A program made the translations under genes and the position numbers. This document shows, piece after piece, positions 47,792-59,260 of a DNA stretch of 64,000 nt. Source of the DNA: Citrus sinensis (lineage: Eukaryota; Streptophyta; Magnoliopsida; Sapindales; Rutaceae). The notes beneath the pieces were generated by a model. The model made no database searches. It was given only the letters and a program-made list of their open reading frames with translations, and was not told the DNA's origin. Numbering within the stretch: the first letter of the stretch is position 1; the number at the start of each line of letters is the position of its first letter. The DNA is taken from the NCBI RefSeq assembly GCF_022201045.2, contig NC_068557.1, positions 7,006,001 to 7,070,000 on the forward strand, read 5' to 3'.

Positions 47792-48752
47792 GCAGTCTTG
47801 ATTGAATGCAGAAACTCGTCAAATTTACCAAAATCTATACAACAGTGAATTTGCTGCCGCACAGTGTTGTGTTATGTCATCAGTACAACGACCTCCTTTT
47901 TAGCTTAAGGAGACATCAAAAGCATTATATTGTAGTTTTTTGATGCTATCCTGGATTTTCCTTACAGGATGGTTTTGATAGATAGATTGTCCATGTCCAG
48001 TTTGATGGGCTGCCCCTATATCTGACATTCTGGGCACAGAAGGAAACTGACAATAGTTGCTAATTATGGGATATGGGAAGGCAAAGATTTGCTGAAGACT
48101 GAAGTTGTTTCTTCCCTGCTTCTTGCAAAACTTGTCGTATATCACAACAAAAAACGTTTGACATTTGAATATGATTGATATGGCTTCAATACATATATAT
48201 ATATAAATTGAAATGATAGCTTTCCTTCTTGGGGCTAGTGATATATTGCTATAATATACGCCTATTCCTATTTGCTTTTCTTTCATACTCTGGAATATTG
48301 CATTTTTGCTAGTTGTTTCGATTGTGCTTGCACATACCGTTTTGCTTACACAGAGAACAGATATCTGATAATAGAATGTTAAAGACCTTGTTAGATCTGT
48401 AACTTGACGTATCAGTGATTTAGCTATTTCCCAATTGGCTTTTTACTTGTTTTAAGACCATTTTTATACTAACGCTCTACCCAGAAGTAAGGCGATAAAA
48501 ATTTCTGGAGCTCTTCGGAAACAGACCTCACTTGCTATGTAGGAATTAGAAATTGACAAACCATGCAGTCTACATTAATGCCGGTCTAGCAAGATAAATC
48601 ACCACCTCAATATTAAAATTTCATTCGGGTAGGTTAGGTGATCCCATAATAGAATCCATCGATATTTATTCTTTTAATGCAGCACATCTCAATATTAAAA
48701 TTTCATTAGGATAAGTTAGGTGGTTAGAATCTATCCACATTTATTCTTTCAA
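47792..48752. other. VOZ 3' flank and short direct repeat
   Basis: VOZ 3' UTR sequence, then AT-rich DNA. Two direct copies of a unit of about 65 bases (ATCTCAATATTAAAATTTCA...TTTATTCTTT) lie at about 48,605-48,750, the second ending at the element inserted at 48,753. Confidence 0.55.
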
Positions 48753-49584
48753 GGGAAAGGGACACAGAGACCCCCAATGTTTGAATAAGGGACACAGAGA
48801 CCCCTAACGTTTGAAAAAAAGACACAAAACCCCCTAATGTTTCAAAAAAGACACTCAGACTCCCATTTGTTAATATGTTATTATAATTTTAAAGTGCAAT
48901 TACCATTATACCCTTATAGCATATTAAAAAATAATTGTTCATTGTTCAATTTATTTCTATATTATTAATAAAATTATAAATATAACTTCATTACCCAATT
49001 TTTCCATTTAATTTTTGTCAAATTTTCTCTTCAACTAAATAAATTTAATCCATTGCTCAGAAATAAAAATAAATTAAATTGATTACTAATATAATAAAAA
49101 TAACAATTCCCCATTTAAACTTATATAATCAACAAAATAAAAAAAATTGGTTACAACAATAATTACAAAATCTTAATTGTACTAAATAACATATTCAATA
49201 AATTTTTAAATGGAGAATTGTTATTGAGAATTGTTATTTTTATTATATTAGCAATCAATTTAATTTATTTTTATTCTTGAGCAATGGATTAAATTTATTT
49301 AGTTGAAGAGAAAATTTGACAAAAATTAAATGGAAAAATTGGATAATGAAGTTATATTCGTAATTTTATTAATAATATAGAAATAAATTGAACAATGAAC
49401 AATTATTTTTTAATATGCTATAAGGGTATAATGGTAATTGTACTTTAAAATTATAATAGCATATTAACAAATAGGGATCTGAGTGTCTTTTTTGAAACAT
49501 TAGGGGGTTTTGTATCTTTTTTTCAAACGTTTGGGGTCTCTGTGTCCCTTATTCAAACATTGAGGGTCTCTGTGTCCTTTTCCC
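48753..49584. mobile_element. Foldback Mutator-like MITE with 9-bp target duplication
   Basis: The 832-base element is almost entirely an inverted repeat. The left arm GGGAAAGGGACACAGAGACC... reads as the reverse complement of the right arm, with about 370 bases per arm and a small AT-rich loop near 49,130-49,200. It is flanked by the perfect 9-base repeat TTCTTTCAA (48,744-48,752 and 49,585-49,593), as Mutator elements produce. GGGACACAGAGACCCC-type units repeat several times at each tip. No coding content. Such a hairpin transcript could be a small-RNA source. Confidence 0.93.
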
Positions 49585-49593
49585 TTCTTTCAA

Positions 49594-50127
49594 TGTAGCT
49601 ATATAAATTATTTTTAAAATATAAATTAACTATATACTGACTCACTTTAAATAAAAATTAATAAATTCCAGTATAAAATTCACCTACCCTATCATTAATC
49701 GGTCGCACCATCTCAACATAAGTTTTTCTCCATCTAGCTCACAGTGCGCAATGCTTTTACTCGTGCTTGTGAGTGCAAACCCCCAGGCGGACGTTCTTTT
49801 TCCAAGTTATATGAGAGGACGTTATTATTTACAGTCAATTGCTGTATCATTTTATTATCATATTTTGATGAACAATTTGTTGCATTAACATTTCTCCTGC
49901 TACCAAGGTAACAATTGGCTGGGTTTAGATAACCCAAACAACATGATAACTGTGGACTGAACCAATAAAGTAATAGTAGTAATAGTAATAATAATAATAA
50001 TAATGAACGGTTTGACAGAAAGTGTTCGGTAAGAGTTATCTATGCTGCTCTTATTGACGGAAGCAGAGAGCTTTGATCACTAAATCTTTTGCTTAATAGA
50101 AGTACGAGATACAGTATGGCACCTACA
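49594..50127. other. Intergenic between foldback element and acyl-CoA oxidase
   Basis: No gene found. A TAA/TAG trinucleotide repeat lies at about 49,972-50,002. The right side is the probable 3' UTR of the acyl-CoA oxidase. Confidence 0.6.
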
Positions 50128-53100
50128 CTACTGAACTGAGGACCAAGTATTTGCATCAATCCAGTCGAATGCTATAGGGCCCAAGAAAGCATCGGGAATG
50201 CCGAAGGAACTGACCAAGGCAAGTGCATGTGGTCGAATTTCGCTGCAGAGCTTTTGCACTTCGTTCCTCACAGCAGAAGCATTGTCTGTTGATAAATAAC
50301 CATATCGTAGGAATGCAGCATCTTCTTCCAAACAGGTCAGAGCATACAAAGATCTCAACAGACCTAGGACATTCTGCAGAAGAAACAAAAGCGTAATGAT
50401 GGGGACTGTAAATAGAACTCTTGATACACAAAACTTTCATCATAATCGAGTAAGCACACTCTATTCAATCACACAATATAATGCACTATATTTACTCCAT
50501 TGAACGAAGCAACATGATATCAGAAATTAGATCTGGATTGCGAATAAGTTACAATGAAGTGCTGCCAGTATTTACCTTTAAAGAACCGCTAGATATAGTT
50601 GCCTCAGTATCAATAAAGGTTTGCAACATTGCTCGATCTGAGAATGCTCTTCCCAAGTCTTCAGCGAGCTGATAACTCTGGTGTGGGAAATTGAAAACCA
50701 CAATTAGAAAAGAGAAGGGAAAAGGAAGGAGAAGCAGGAACTTGGTAAAATAACAGTGTCCTCACCAGCATGAGGGCGTAATCTTTACTTTGTCCCTCTG
50801 CTTGATGTTGGGACACTTTCATAACAAAGCGACTCAAGAGATCTCTCTCCCTTAAGCAGAATGCATCCATCTGACACGGGAAAACAGTTACCAATGTTCA
50901 CAAACTTTAACGAATTACTTAATATAGCAATTAGAGCAGCTAATTATGCTTACTTGAAATTGGGTGGTCCTGAGGATCGAACTTGTAAGCTGAGACGGGA
51001 TGACAGGGCAAGGCTTGTTCATGTGTTCCAATCCCAACCCTTGTAAAGGTCTATTTCTCTTCTGAGCCGCTAAATATTCTGCAAGAAGAGCCTTGCTAAC
51101 CTGTTTTCACATATTTACCTCGTAAATACCAGTGCTTTGTAGACAGACTTCAAGAAAAGCAAAACAAAGTAGAAATATACTTCCATATTAATTCTTAGCA
51201 TTAAGCAAAGAGAAGTTAGAAACTGGCAACTGAAAGCTTAAAATTTTTTTATACTAATCACAATTGGATATTGCTAAGTATACATTATGATCACAAGGAT
51301 TCAACCTATATGACTCAAATACTATAATCAGTTCCAAAGACACAAAATCTGCCAAATGCAAGGAGTCAAAATTATTCTTCAAACTCAAAGCTCCCAGCGT
51401 AGTTTAAGATAAATTGTGCCATTGGATAACAGTTAGGGTCTAGCATTTTCTCCATGTTAGAACACACAGACATGAACAAACCCTATGCACTACAAATGTC
51501 TCTAGGTGGTATCAGACAATTCATCTCTACGTCAAAACCTATATGTTATGTCCTTTGTAACAAAATTCATAAACCAAATGACTATGGACTTAAAAGTACC
51601 TGCTGCATCAGAACATTGTTGTCCCCTTCAAAAGTCAACTGCACATCAAATTCACCTTTTAAATGACCAACATGATTTTCAGTCTTCAGGCCTTGTCCTC
51701 CACAAGCTTCACGACATTCCTAAAAGATACAGTAATTTAGTTCCTGGTAGGAAACTATCCATAAATGTATTTAGCTCCATTTGTACTTGCAGTTTCTTAC
51801 CTGTAGTGTTCGCATATTATGCCAGGTAAGAATGGCCTTGAATGCACTAGAAACAACGTGAATGGTTTTGTTTGATTGAGGCGTCCTATTCACATACATC
51901 ATCTTCAAGTAATTTGCAGCACAACTAGCAGCGTATCTGCAGAAGAGGAAGGAATGACAAAAAGTGGGGAAGCAGTGAATTAGAGAAAGTAGTTTATCAG
52001 CTAATCACCAATAGATTAGTCACTAACAAGTATTTCATTAGTAGTTAACCACAAATATAACAGAAGCCATAAGGACATTAATATCAGCAGAATATCTATT
52101 GCTTAATACGTATGACATGTAGACACTTGCAACAATATAACCCTACCTAGGTATTGCAAACAGATAACTATTTGTAAGAACTTTTACATGTGCCAATGTA
52201 GTAGCAAATCCAGTACTGAAGTTACTAAATTCACAATACTCCAGCACTAGTCACCCAGTTGACAATACTACCAAAGCTGTTAAAATGTATATCCGTCAGT
52301 GTAAACTTGACCCCCTTTTACTGAAAGGACACCATAAATTACTGATTATCTATGTCATCCAAACCTCAATAGCTAGATTCAGCATGCAATGACACCATCT
52401 CCCAAAGAGAAAGAGGTCTAAGAATAAATGTGAGCACTGTGTTTTGCATTTGAAGAAACAAAACAAGGTCTATAAAATTATCCACAGGCTGACAATTCAC
52501 AGAAATAATGAAAATGTCATTACTATTATATTTCTACATTCTCTCTGATGAAAGAATGAGAAAGAAGCGTGTATACCTAAGAATTCTAGCAAACATTTAA
52601 ATTGCCAATACCAATGGTTTAGATGCTTACGTTTTAGCAAGAAGAGGCAATAATCGCCGTTGATGACTTGGGTAATCAAGCAACAGGACTTCAGGCCCGT
52701 TTGGTGTAATAGAGAAGGCTCGTCTTGACAATGAGTACCTTATTGCTATTGCTAAACCAATCTGATAAGAGAAGAATAATATAATATCAGTGATACTTTG
52801 GTTTAGATAACAGCCATCCTTGACCCCAAATTTATACACATATGCAAGGCAGAAGTGTGTCCAATTAACATGTCAACCAGGTTTAAATCATTACCTTTGC
52901 TTTGTAGACTGAGCTACCTGCAATAATTACCCGACCAGATGTTAAAGGGGCCATAAAAGCTGCAAACCTCTGAAACAGAATAAATAAAATACTTGCACTT
53001 AGGAAACCATTAGTTCAGAGTACAAAAAATATTTTTGTTTTTATCCAGTACAGTGAACTACAAGAAGCAGAAGAAAATGAGAAGCAATGCAATAACAAGG

Positions 53101-54414
53101 TAACGACCTGATCTGGGTCTTTTATTGAACTCAGGTACTGTCCATCGGGCGAAACATCAGCAACTGAATTCAACAAATTCTCTCTGGGGATTCGGACATT
53201 GTCAAACCTGAAAAAAGGATTGCAAAACTTTTGAATTGGCTCTCAAATTAGGATAAAGTTATTATGACAGTGACAGAAGATAAAACGGATCTAACAACAA
53301 AAATTCTTAATATTACCAGATTCGACCATTATCAACCCCATTCAATCCAATTTTATGACCACAATCAGCTATCCGGATATTGGGACAGATATTTCCAGCC
53401 GCATCCCTGATCTGGCAAATGAACGCATGAACCCCTTGATTTTTCCCATTAATTTCGAGCTGTGAAAAGACGATTGTATGCGTTGCATGCTGAACCGCAG
53501 TCGAACAAAACCATGTTAGTAACAGATTGCTTATCGAATACACGAAAATTTAGTAATGCTTTTTAAATAAAACCCTTACATTAGCTGCCCCACCGATCCA
53601 ATACTTCTGAGCTGATTCACAGGGGGTGTTGATGATAAACTCTCCCGTATTTGCATCATATGTAGTGACAGTTTCAATTCCTCGAACCTAAAAACAATTA
53701 AGAAAAACAATTTTAAGATACACAAAGCAACAGCGTCAAAAATGGAACCTTTCTTATTAACATACATACATTACTTCCGTGGCCCAATTCTGTCATTGCA
53801 AAGCAACCCAAGACCACATAATTTTCAGTGTCCCTCAGCCACTTCTCGTGGTGGCGCTGTGTACCGAAAAACTGAATGGCGCCTCCCCTGCAACCCCCTC
53901 TCCCATTGTTAAAATCAATTTTAATCTTAAAAAAAAACTTTAAATGTTCTTTAATTTACCATAAAAAGAAGTGAACACCGATTTTAATCGCTAGCGAGTG
54001 GTCGAATATTCCGGTGACCTCAAGCAGCGCTAATTTTCTCAACTCGGCTTCTGCTCCTTTGGCAGTAAGCCATCCTTCAAAAACGTTGCGTTCAAGCAAA
54101 TACGAGATTCGCTTCATCGTCATCTCTCGCTGCTGCTCCATCGTCTGATTGTAATCAGGCGCCACGTAGACCTTCTCTCCTCTTTTTCTCGGATTGAACA
54201 GCTTGCTCTGCACCATGAGATTGAACAGCCAGTCCCGCTCTTGCAAGTTGTGGCCGTCGAGTAGTTTCCGCATTTCCTTGAGGTCAAAATCGTAAACTTC
54301 ATTGAGTTCCGGCGGGGAATAGCTCAGACACGCGTTTGTCGTGAGAATTTGATCCGAGTTTGGTTGTAAGAGATGATTTTTGATGATTATGGTTCTGTGA
54401 ATGGCGCGATCCAT
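50128..54414 (-). CDS. ACX3: Acyl-CoA oxidase 3 (medium-chain), peroxisomal
   Basis: It catalyses the first, H2O2-forming step of peroxisomal fatty-acid beta-oxidation. Thirteen coding exons on the minus strand: 53,960-54,414, 53,770-53,887, 53,580-53,687, 53,317-53,489, 53,108-53,207, 52,895-52,969, 52,631-52,761, 51,801-51,936, 51,600-51,719, 50,954-51,100, 50,766-50,870, 50,576-50,677 and 50,128-50,373. Frames join cleanly to 671 residues (about 675 in Arabidopsis ACX3). Seen: [14 protein letters not shown] N-terminal domain, MTELGHGSN (FAD-binding), [24 protein letters not shown] with [24 protein letters not shown] and [12 protein letters not shown]. The N-terminus RTIIIKNHL fits a PTS2 peroxisomal signal, and the C-terminus (WSSVQ) is not a PTS1, as in ACX3. 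Confidence 0.94.
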
Positions 54415-55257
54415 TTTGTTTCTTTTCTATTTTTTTTCCTTTTTTTCTTAAATTAACCAAAGAGGATGATATAAATAAATTAAAGCGGAGAGTGTTCAGC
54501 CTTCCCAAATGAGAAGCTTGGGTTCAATTATATGCACGAGGATTTGAAGTGACGGAAGCGTTTGATTTTACGCGCGAGGAGTTCGTTTGGGCGTCAACCC
54601 GTGGGTTTTGCCAGGTTAGCTGCATTCAGTCAACGGTAAATTGGATATTGATCGAACGGGACGATTTGGTTTGGCGGTGAAGAATAGTTACACTGCAACC
54701 GCTTCGATAATGATAAATAAATATTTAAATGTAATTAATTACGAGACGCGACAATGAAATTTGTTATTGGAAAACTGGATAATTACGAAAATATAAAAAA
54801 AGGCGGGGAGGGGTCGAAAACGACCACCAAAGCTAATAGTCAAACACTACCCAAACCAACAATCGCTTTCACAATGATAATTTAATGTTTGTTGTTTTAA
54901 ATTTTTTAAGCCAACGACACCGTAATGTCACAATACAGATGGCATCGAGTTTCACCACGCTTTTTCAAGGCGCACGTTTTCCTTTTTTAATTTTTTTTTT
55001 TTCCCACAAAGAAAAGGAGCGGGAACTATTGTTTATCTGTCTAAACGGTAATTATTGTTGAAACCGCTCCGAATCAGGACAGCTGTTTTCTTGGTACACG
55101 TGCAAGCAAGTGGTTGGATAATCCCATCCATGCTGTAATTGTTACGTAAGCGTCATCTTATCTTATGTTTATCTCCAGTCGCCTTGGGACTCTAAAGTTG
55201 AACGGATTCTTGGATGGCGGGCGTTTTCCATCACATGAACATAACGCGTCACAATGA
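54415..55257. other. Acyl-CoA oxidase 5' flank and intergenic DNA
   Basis: Upstream of the oxidase ATG are T-rich leader sequence and a TTTATATCATCC region (minus-strand GGATGATATAAATAAATT) that may hold the core promoter. The rest, 54,540-55,257, is of higher complexity but has no recognisable gene or bounded element. Confidence 0.5.
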
Positions 55258-55340
55258 GCTAAAATTAGGGGTGGGCGAACGGTTCGATTTTTTACCAAAC
55301 TGAATAGAATTTTTTAGTTCAGTTCGGTTCGATTCTATGA

Positions 55341-56464
55341 GAAAATTTTTAGGGACCTTTCTTAAAATTTAGTGTATTAACACTTAGATAGAATGTATAG
55401 CTGTAATTACAGATACCTTCCTTACTGTTAATTATCAGTTAGTTTGACAGTTAGTAGACTTTTAAAATTACTAAAGTAACCTTCTCGCAAAAATGATAGA
55501 CTACATCAAAATCAACAAAATCGATTTGGAACCATCTTTGAAAACCCATGTCAACAAAATCTTTGATTGTGTCTGAACAAGGACAAAATCTTTGAAACCC
55601 ACTTCAATAAACAAAATCTTTGAAAACCTACTTCAATAAAATGGTTGTTGATGCTTGATGGTGTGTGTTGGGTATAAAGAGGATTCTGTTGGCAGTGAAG
55701 CTTCATCAACGGCCTCAAAATGAAAATGGTTGGTGATGCTTGATGCTTGATGCTTGAAAGTAGCCGCAATTGCGGGTTGAAAAAAAATTGTGCATTCATG
55801 GCTGTTAAGATGTTATTGAGGTTGGGGCTGTATGTGGATTGAGGTTGGGGCTACATGTGGAGAGGTTGGGGAGATGGACGGTGATGATATGAACCATCAC
55901 TGGCGGCAAAATTTGCAGTAGTGGCATCTAGCATCACAAGCCACAAGAAAGGTTTTGAGAGACTGTGCAGTTGGGTTTTGGGACTTAGAGGTTGCTGCAT
56001 GGTATCGATAGCTCAAAGGTGATGGCAGCGGCAGTTGGGCGGCAGCGGCGATGGCCAAAGGGGCAGCAGCGGCATGTGAGTTGTTGTGAGACAAAATCCG
56101 TGCTCTTGGGTAAATATTTGGTGGTGGACGGAGCTAATTCAAAGGCTGCTGTGAATGGGGTTGGTTGCCAGGGTGAGGAGGGTACTCCGGCAGTGGCAAA
56201 GCACCACCACCGGTTGCTAGTGGAGCCGCGGCCATCTGGTCAAGGCTGGGTTTTTTTTTTTTTTTTTGAAAGCAAGTTGGTCAAAATTTTTATCGATCGA
56301 ATAATTTTTTTTAATTTTAAATATGCTTTTATACATTTATCCTTGTATACTAACGCTCTACGTATTTTTATACTAACGGTAGGGGAGGTATCTATAATTA
56401 CAGCAATACATTTTATCTAGGTGTTAATACATCAAACCTCAAGGGAGGTCCCTAAAAATTACCC
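55341..56464. mobile_element. Pack-MULE relative nested in the hAT element
   Basis: The terminal inverted repeats run TTTTTAGGGACCT..., GTGTATTAACACTTAGATAG..., GCTGTAATTACAGATACC on the left and their complement on the right. They match in pattern the ends of the Pack-MULE at 37,577-39,310 (AGGGACCTCCCC, GTGTATTTACAG), so both belong to one family. The ends are placed to within a few bases; flanks ATTCTATGA and ATTGAAAAT agree poorly. The interior 55,890-56,260 is GC-rich (GGCAGCGGC-type) and may be captured host sequence of unknown origin. Confidence 0.75.
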
Positions 56465-56509
56465 ATTGAAAATATAAAAGTTCTCTTCCTAACCCTAAAT
56501 TTCAATTTG

Positions 56510-56720
56510 CAGTCATTGACCCTCTCCCATGCCTCTCTCCCTCACCTCGCGTTTCTCCCTCTCCACACGGCACCGAGCCTCATGCCTCTCTCCCACGCCT
56601 CTCTCCCTCGCCTCTCTGCCTCGCGTCAGCTCAGCCCCTCTCGTCCCTTGCGTGCACAACGCCTAGCACAACCCCTCTCTTCCTCGCGTGCAGGGCCTCC
56701 TAGCACAGCCCCTCCCCTCA
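56510..56720. repeat. Pyrimidine-rich CTCTCTCCC repeat patch
   Basis: Imperfect repeats of ATGCCTCTCTCCC and GCCTCTCTCCCTCGC, followed by two CCCCTCTC...CGCGTGCA..GCCTAGCACA units. This is low-complexity sequence inside the hAT element. The open frame across it (98 codons) has no recognisable domain. Confidence 0.6.
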
Positions 56721-57119
56721 AGTACAATGACGCCATCGTTAGCCCCTTGAATGTTGTCATCTTTGGTGCTGCAGTGTGCAGTCTTCAAGTTTTTTTTTTT
56801 TAATTTATGCCATGGCCCGTGTGTTTGTATTTTGTGTTAGTCTTATTGTGTTAGACTGTTTGGATTGATTTTGTGGACTGTTGATGTATATACTTGGTGT
56901 TGGTAGTGGAGTTAAAAATGGTGGGCAGATATAGTTTAGTGGGTGTGGCATGTGACAGTGTAATGGTTGTATTGTGTATTGCGGCCGAGAATTGAAAATT
57001 TGAAAATAGATAAATGTATCATGCTTCTATCAATGAGAAATAGGAAATAATATTTGTTATTTAACTTATTTGGCAGAATGATTAATGACTTAATTCTTAA
57101 TTAGCTTCGTGAGGTTTCA

Positions 57120-57460
57120 ATTTGATATTGGCAATTTGGCATGGACAATTTAAATTAAATTAATAATTATTGGAAGTAAATTATGATATGTTGGCCTAAC
57201 TTGTTAAATTAAATTAATTGATCTTTTTGGCATGGATGTTTTAAATTAAATTAATAATTATTGGAAGTAAATTATGATACGTTGGCTTGATTTGTTAAAT
57301 AAAATTAAAATTAAATTAAATTATGATATGTTGGCTAGTAGTTAAATTAAGTTTAATTGATCTTTTTGGCATTGACGTTTTAAATTAAATTAACAATTAT
57401 TAGATGTAAATTATCATTTGTTGGCTAGTAGTTAAATTAAATTTAATTTGTAGTAGACTT
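57120..57460. repeat. AT-rich tandem repeat of about 115 bp
   Basis: Three diverged units, each with TTTAAATTAAATTAATAATTATTGG (split here by small changes), TAAATTATGATATGTTGGC and TTGATCTTTTTGGCAT. The repeat lies inside the hAT element. Confidence 0.65.
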
Positions 57461-57782
57461 TTAAGTTTAAGTGTATTTATGAATTGCGACTATTTTGTAT
57501 TGGAACTTTTATTATTTTGCTTTTCATTTGAGAATTTTATACTTGTTTATTCATATATAGTTTATTATGTGTGTAGATTATAGTTGATACTTGGTAGTTA
57601 ATGGAAGTGTAAATTGCAAAATTAAGTAAAATTAGGTGGAAAATACAAAATCTGATAATATTAGGGTAAAATTATAAAATCTAAAAAATGAAAATTTGGT
57701 CCCGAACGGAACCGAAATTCGGTTCGAATTCGGTTCACCATCTCGAGAACCGAACCAATTATTGTCCACCCCTAGCTAAAAT

Positions 57783-59260
57783 ATTAGAGGAGACTGCCTC
57801 CTTTTCACAACGTCTATGAGGGGATAGGTAATTTAGGGACATACAAAAGCTAAAATCGTTAAAAGTCCATGTTGGGGTGGTCAACGACAATATTCTTGCA
57901 GTCAAGTTAGGCTGGTATAAAAATGGAGGCCTAGAAAAGAACTAAAAAGCAATTGTCTTTGAGAAGATGAACAATGAGAAAGAAGATCTCTTTTACTTAT
58001 AAACTTGATCTTTTATATGAGATACTCTTAAGGGTGTCTTTAAATCCATGTGGATACATGGAAGAGATCTATTAGTTCAACCTCTTCTTAGATGAGGCAT
58101 AATAATACATGCAGCTTGCATTTAAATATTAGAGTCCTTGTGATATTTCTTATAGTTATACACGTGTTCTCCTTTTATTAGTGGCTTTTTTAAGCTCATT
58201 GAGACTACATGCTCTCATTGAGTTCCATATACTTTAGAGAAGTTAGGTGCTCTCTGTTTCTTTTAGGGGCTGATCACACTTATTGGTGTCCTTTGGACTA
58301 CTAATTGAGATGTCGTCCGTTTTACCAATAGAGCACAATTTGGGGCTAGCTTGGAAAGGAGGATGATTAGTTGGAGTATACCCATTAGTCTATAAGGTAA
58401 GTTGACGGAAATACACTAGGAGACAATTAGGAGCTAGTTTAAGAGATGGAAAGCCAAATCCTAAAGCTTAGTATGGCCTAGGTCGGGTTTATGATCTCTA
58501 CTCTCTTTCCTCACTTGCACAATACTTTCTTAAACATTTCCACATCCTTGAGGGGCCCCAAAGCCCTGAGGATCAAATGGAATTGTTTTTCTCATGATAT
58601 ATGTTCCCAATCTTTCTACTTTCTAAGCATGTGACATTATATCATAGGCCTCATAAATTAACCATTAAAAACAGTAAAACCTCAATAATTTAATATTCTT
58701 AGGACTATGAAAAATCTATTGATTTAACAAATATTAATTAATTGATAAATTAACAAATTATTAATTTGTGATGATTTTTGTGAAAAATATGATCACGTTT
58801 ATAGTATTAATTTACCTTGATTGGATATTTATTTTTTTTAATTTGAATAGTAGTTAGTTGCCTTACATTGATAATAATAAAATTATTATACTGTTGTTAT
58901 TTTTGTTAGCCCCAAGAATGAAAGTCCAATTGCTAACTCCCTTGTGAATCAAACTCTCATTCCCTAATCTAAAATTGTTATGGACTCCATTGAATTGATT
59001 ATCATTTCCACTCTTATTTTGTGAAGTAAACACTATTAACAAGTCGATTCTATTAAACTCTCCATAAAAGTCTTATTCATGACTAAGAGGTCACCTTGTA
59101 CTAGAATTTTGGGTATATAGTAAACCAATTTGCTTCGTTGGCTATGCTTGAACGCTTCAACTCCAAACGTGATTTTTATGAGCTGGCTCAAAAGTTTTAA
59201 CAATGAGTAGGCCTTTTAATACCCCTCATAATTCCCTGTAAACCCTCAAATTACTTAAAT
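57783..59260. other. Intergenic, no gene recognised
   Basis: Moderately AT-rich DNA with no long open frame and no bounded element found. Parts (57,950-58,560) look like worn transposon sequence but match no family I can name. Confidence 0.45.

Larger units (their letters stand above)
55266..57774. mobile_element. hAT element with 8-bp target duplication, host of a nested MULE
   Basis: The left end TAGGGGTGGGCGAACGG and the right end (reverse read TAGGGGTGGACAATAATTGG) are inverted repeats. The 8-base target duplication GCTAAAAT is perfect at 55,258-55,265 and 57,775-57,782. Subterminal units like CGGTTCGATT/GAACCGAA repeat at both ends. Inside are a nested Mutator-like element, a C-rich CTCTCTCCC patch (56,510-56,710) and AT-rich DNA with a repeated GGCATGGA..TTTTAAATTAAATTA unit at 57,120-57,460. 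No transposase was found. Confidence 0.9.

Noticed and set aside
56507..56803. 98-codon protein in the hAT element
   Set aside because: It arises from CTCTCTCCC low-complexity repeats and has no recognisable domain.
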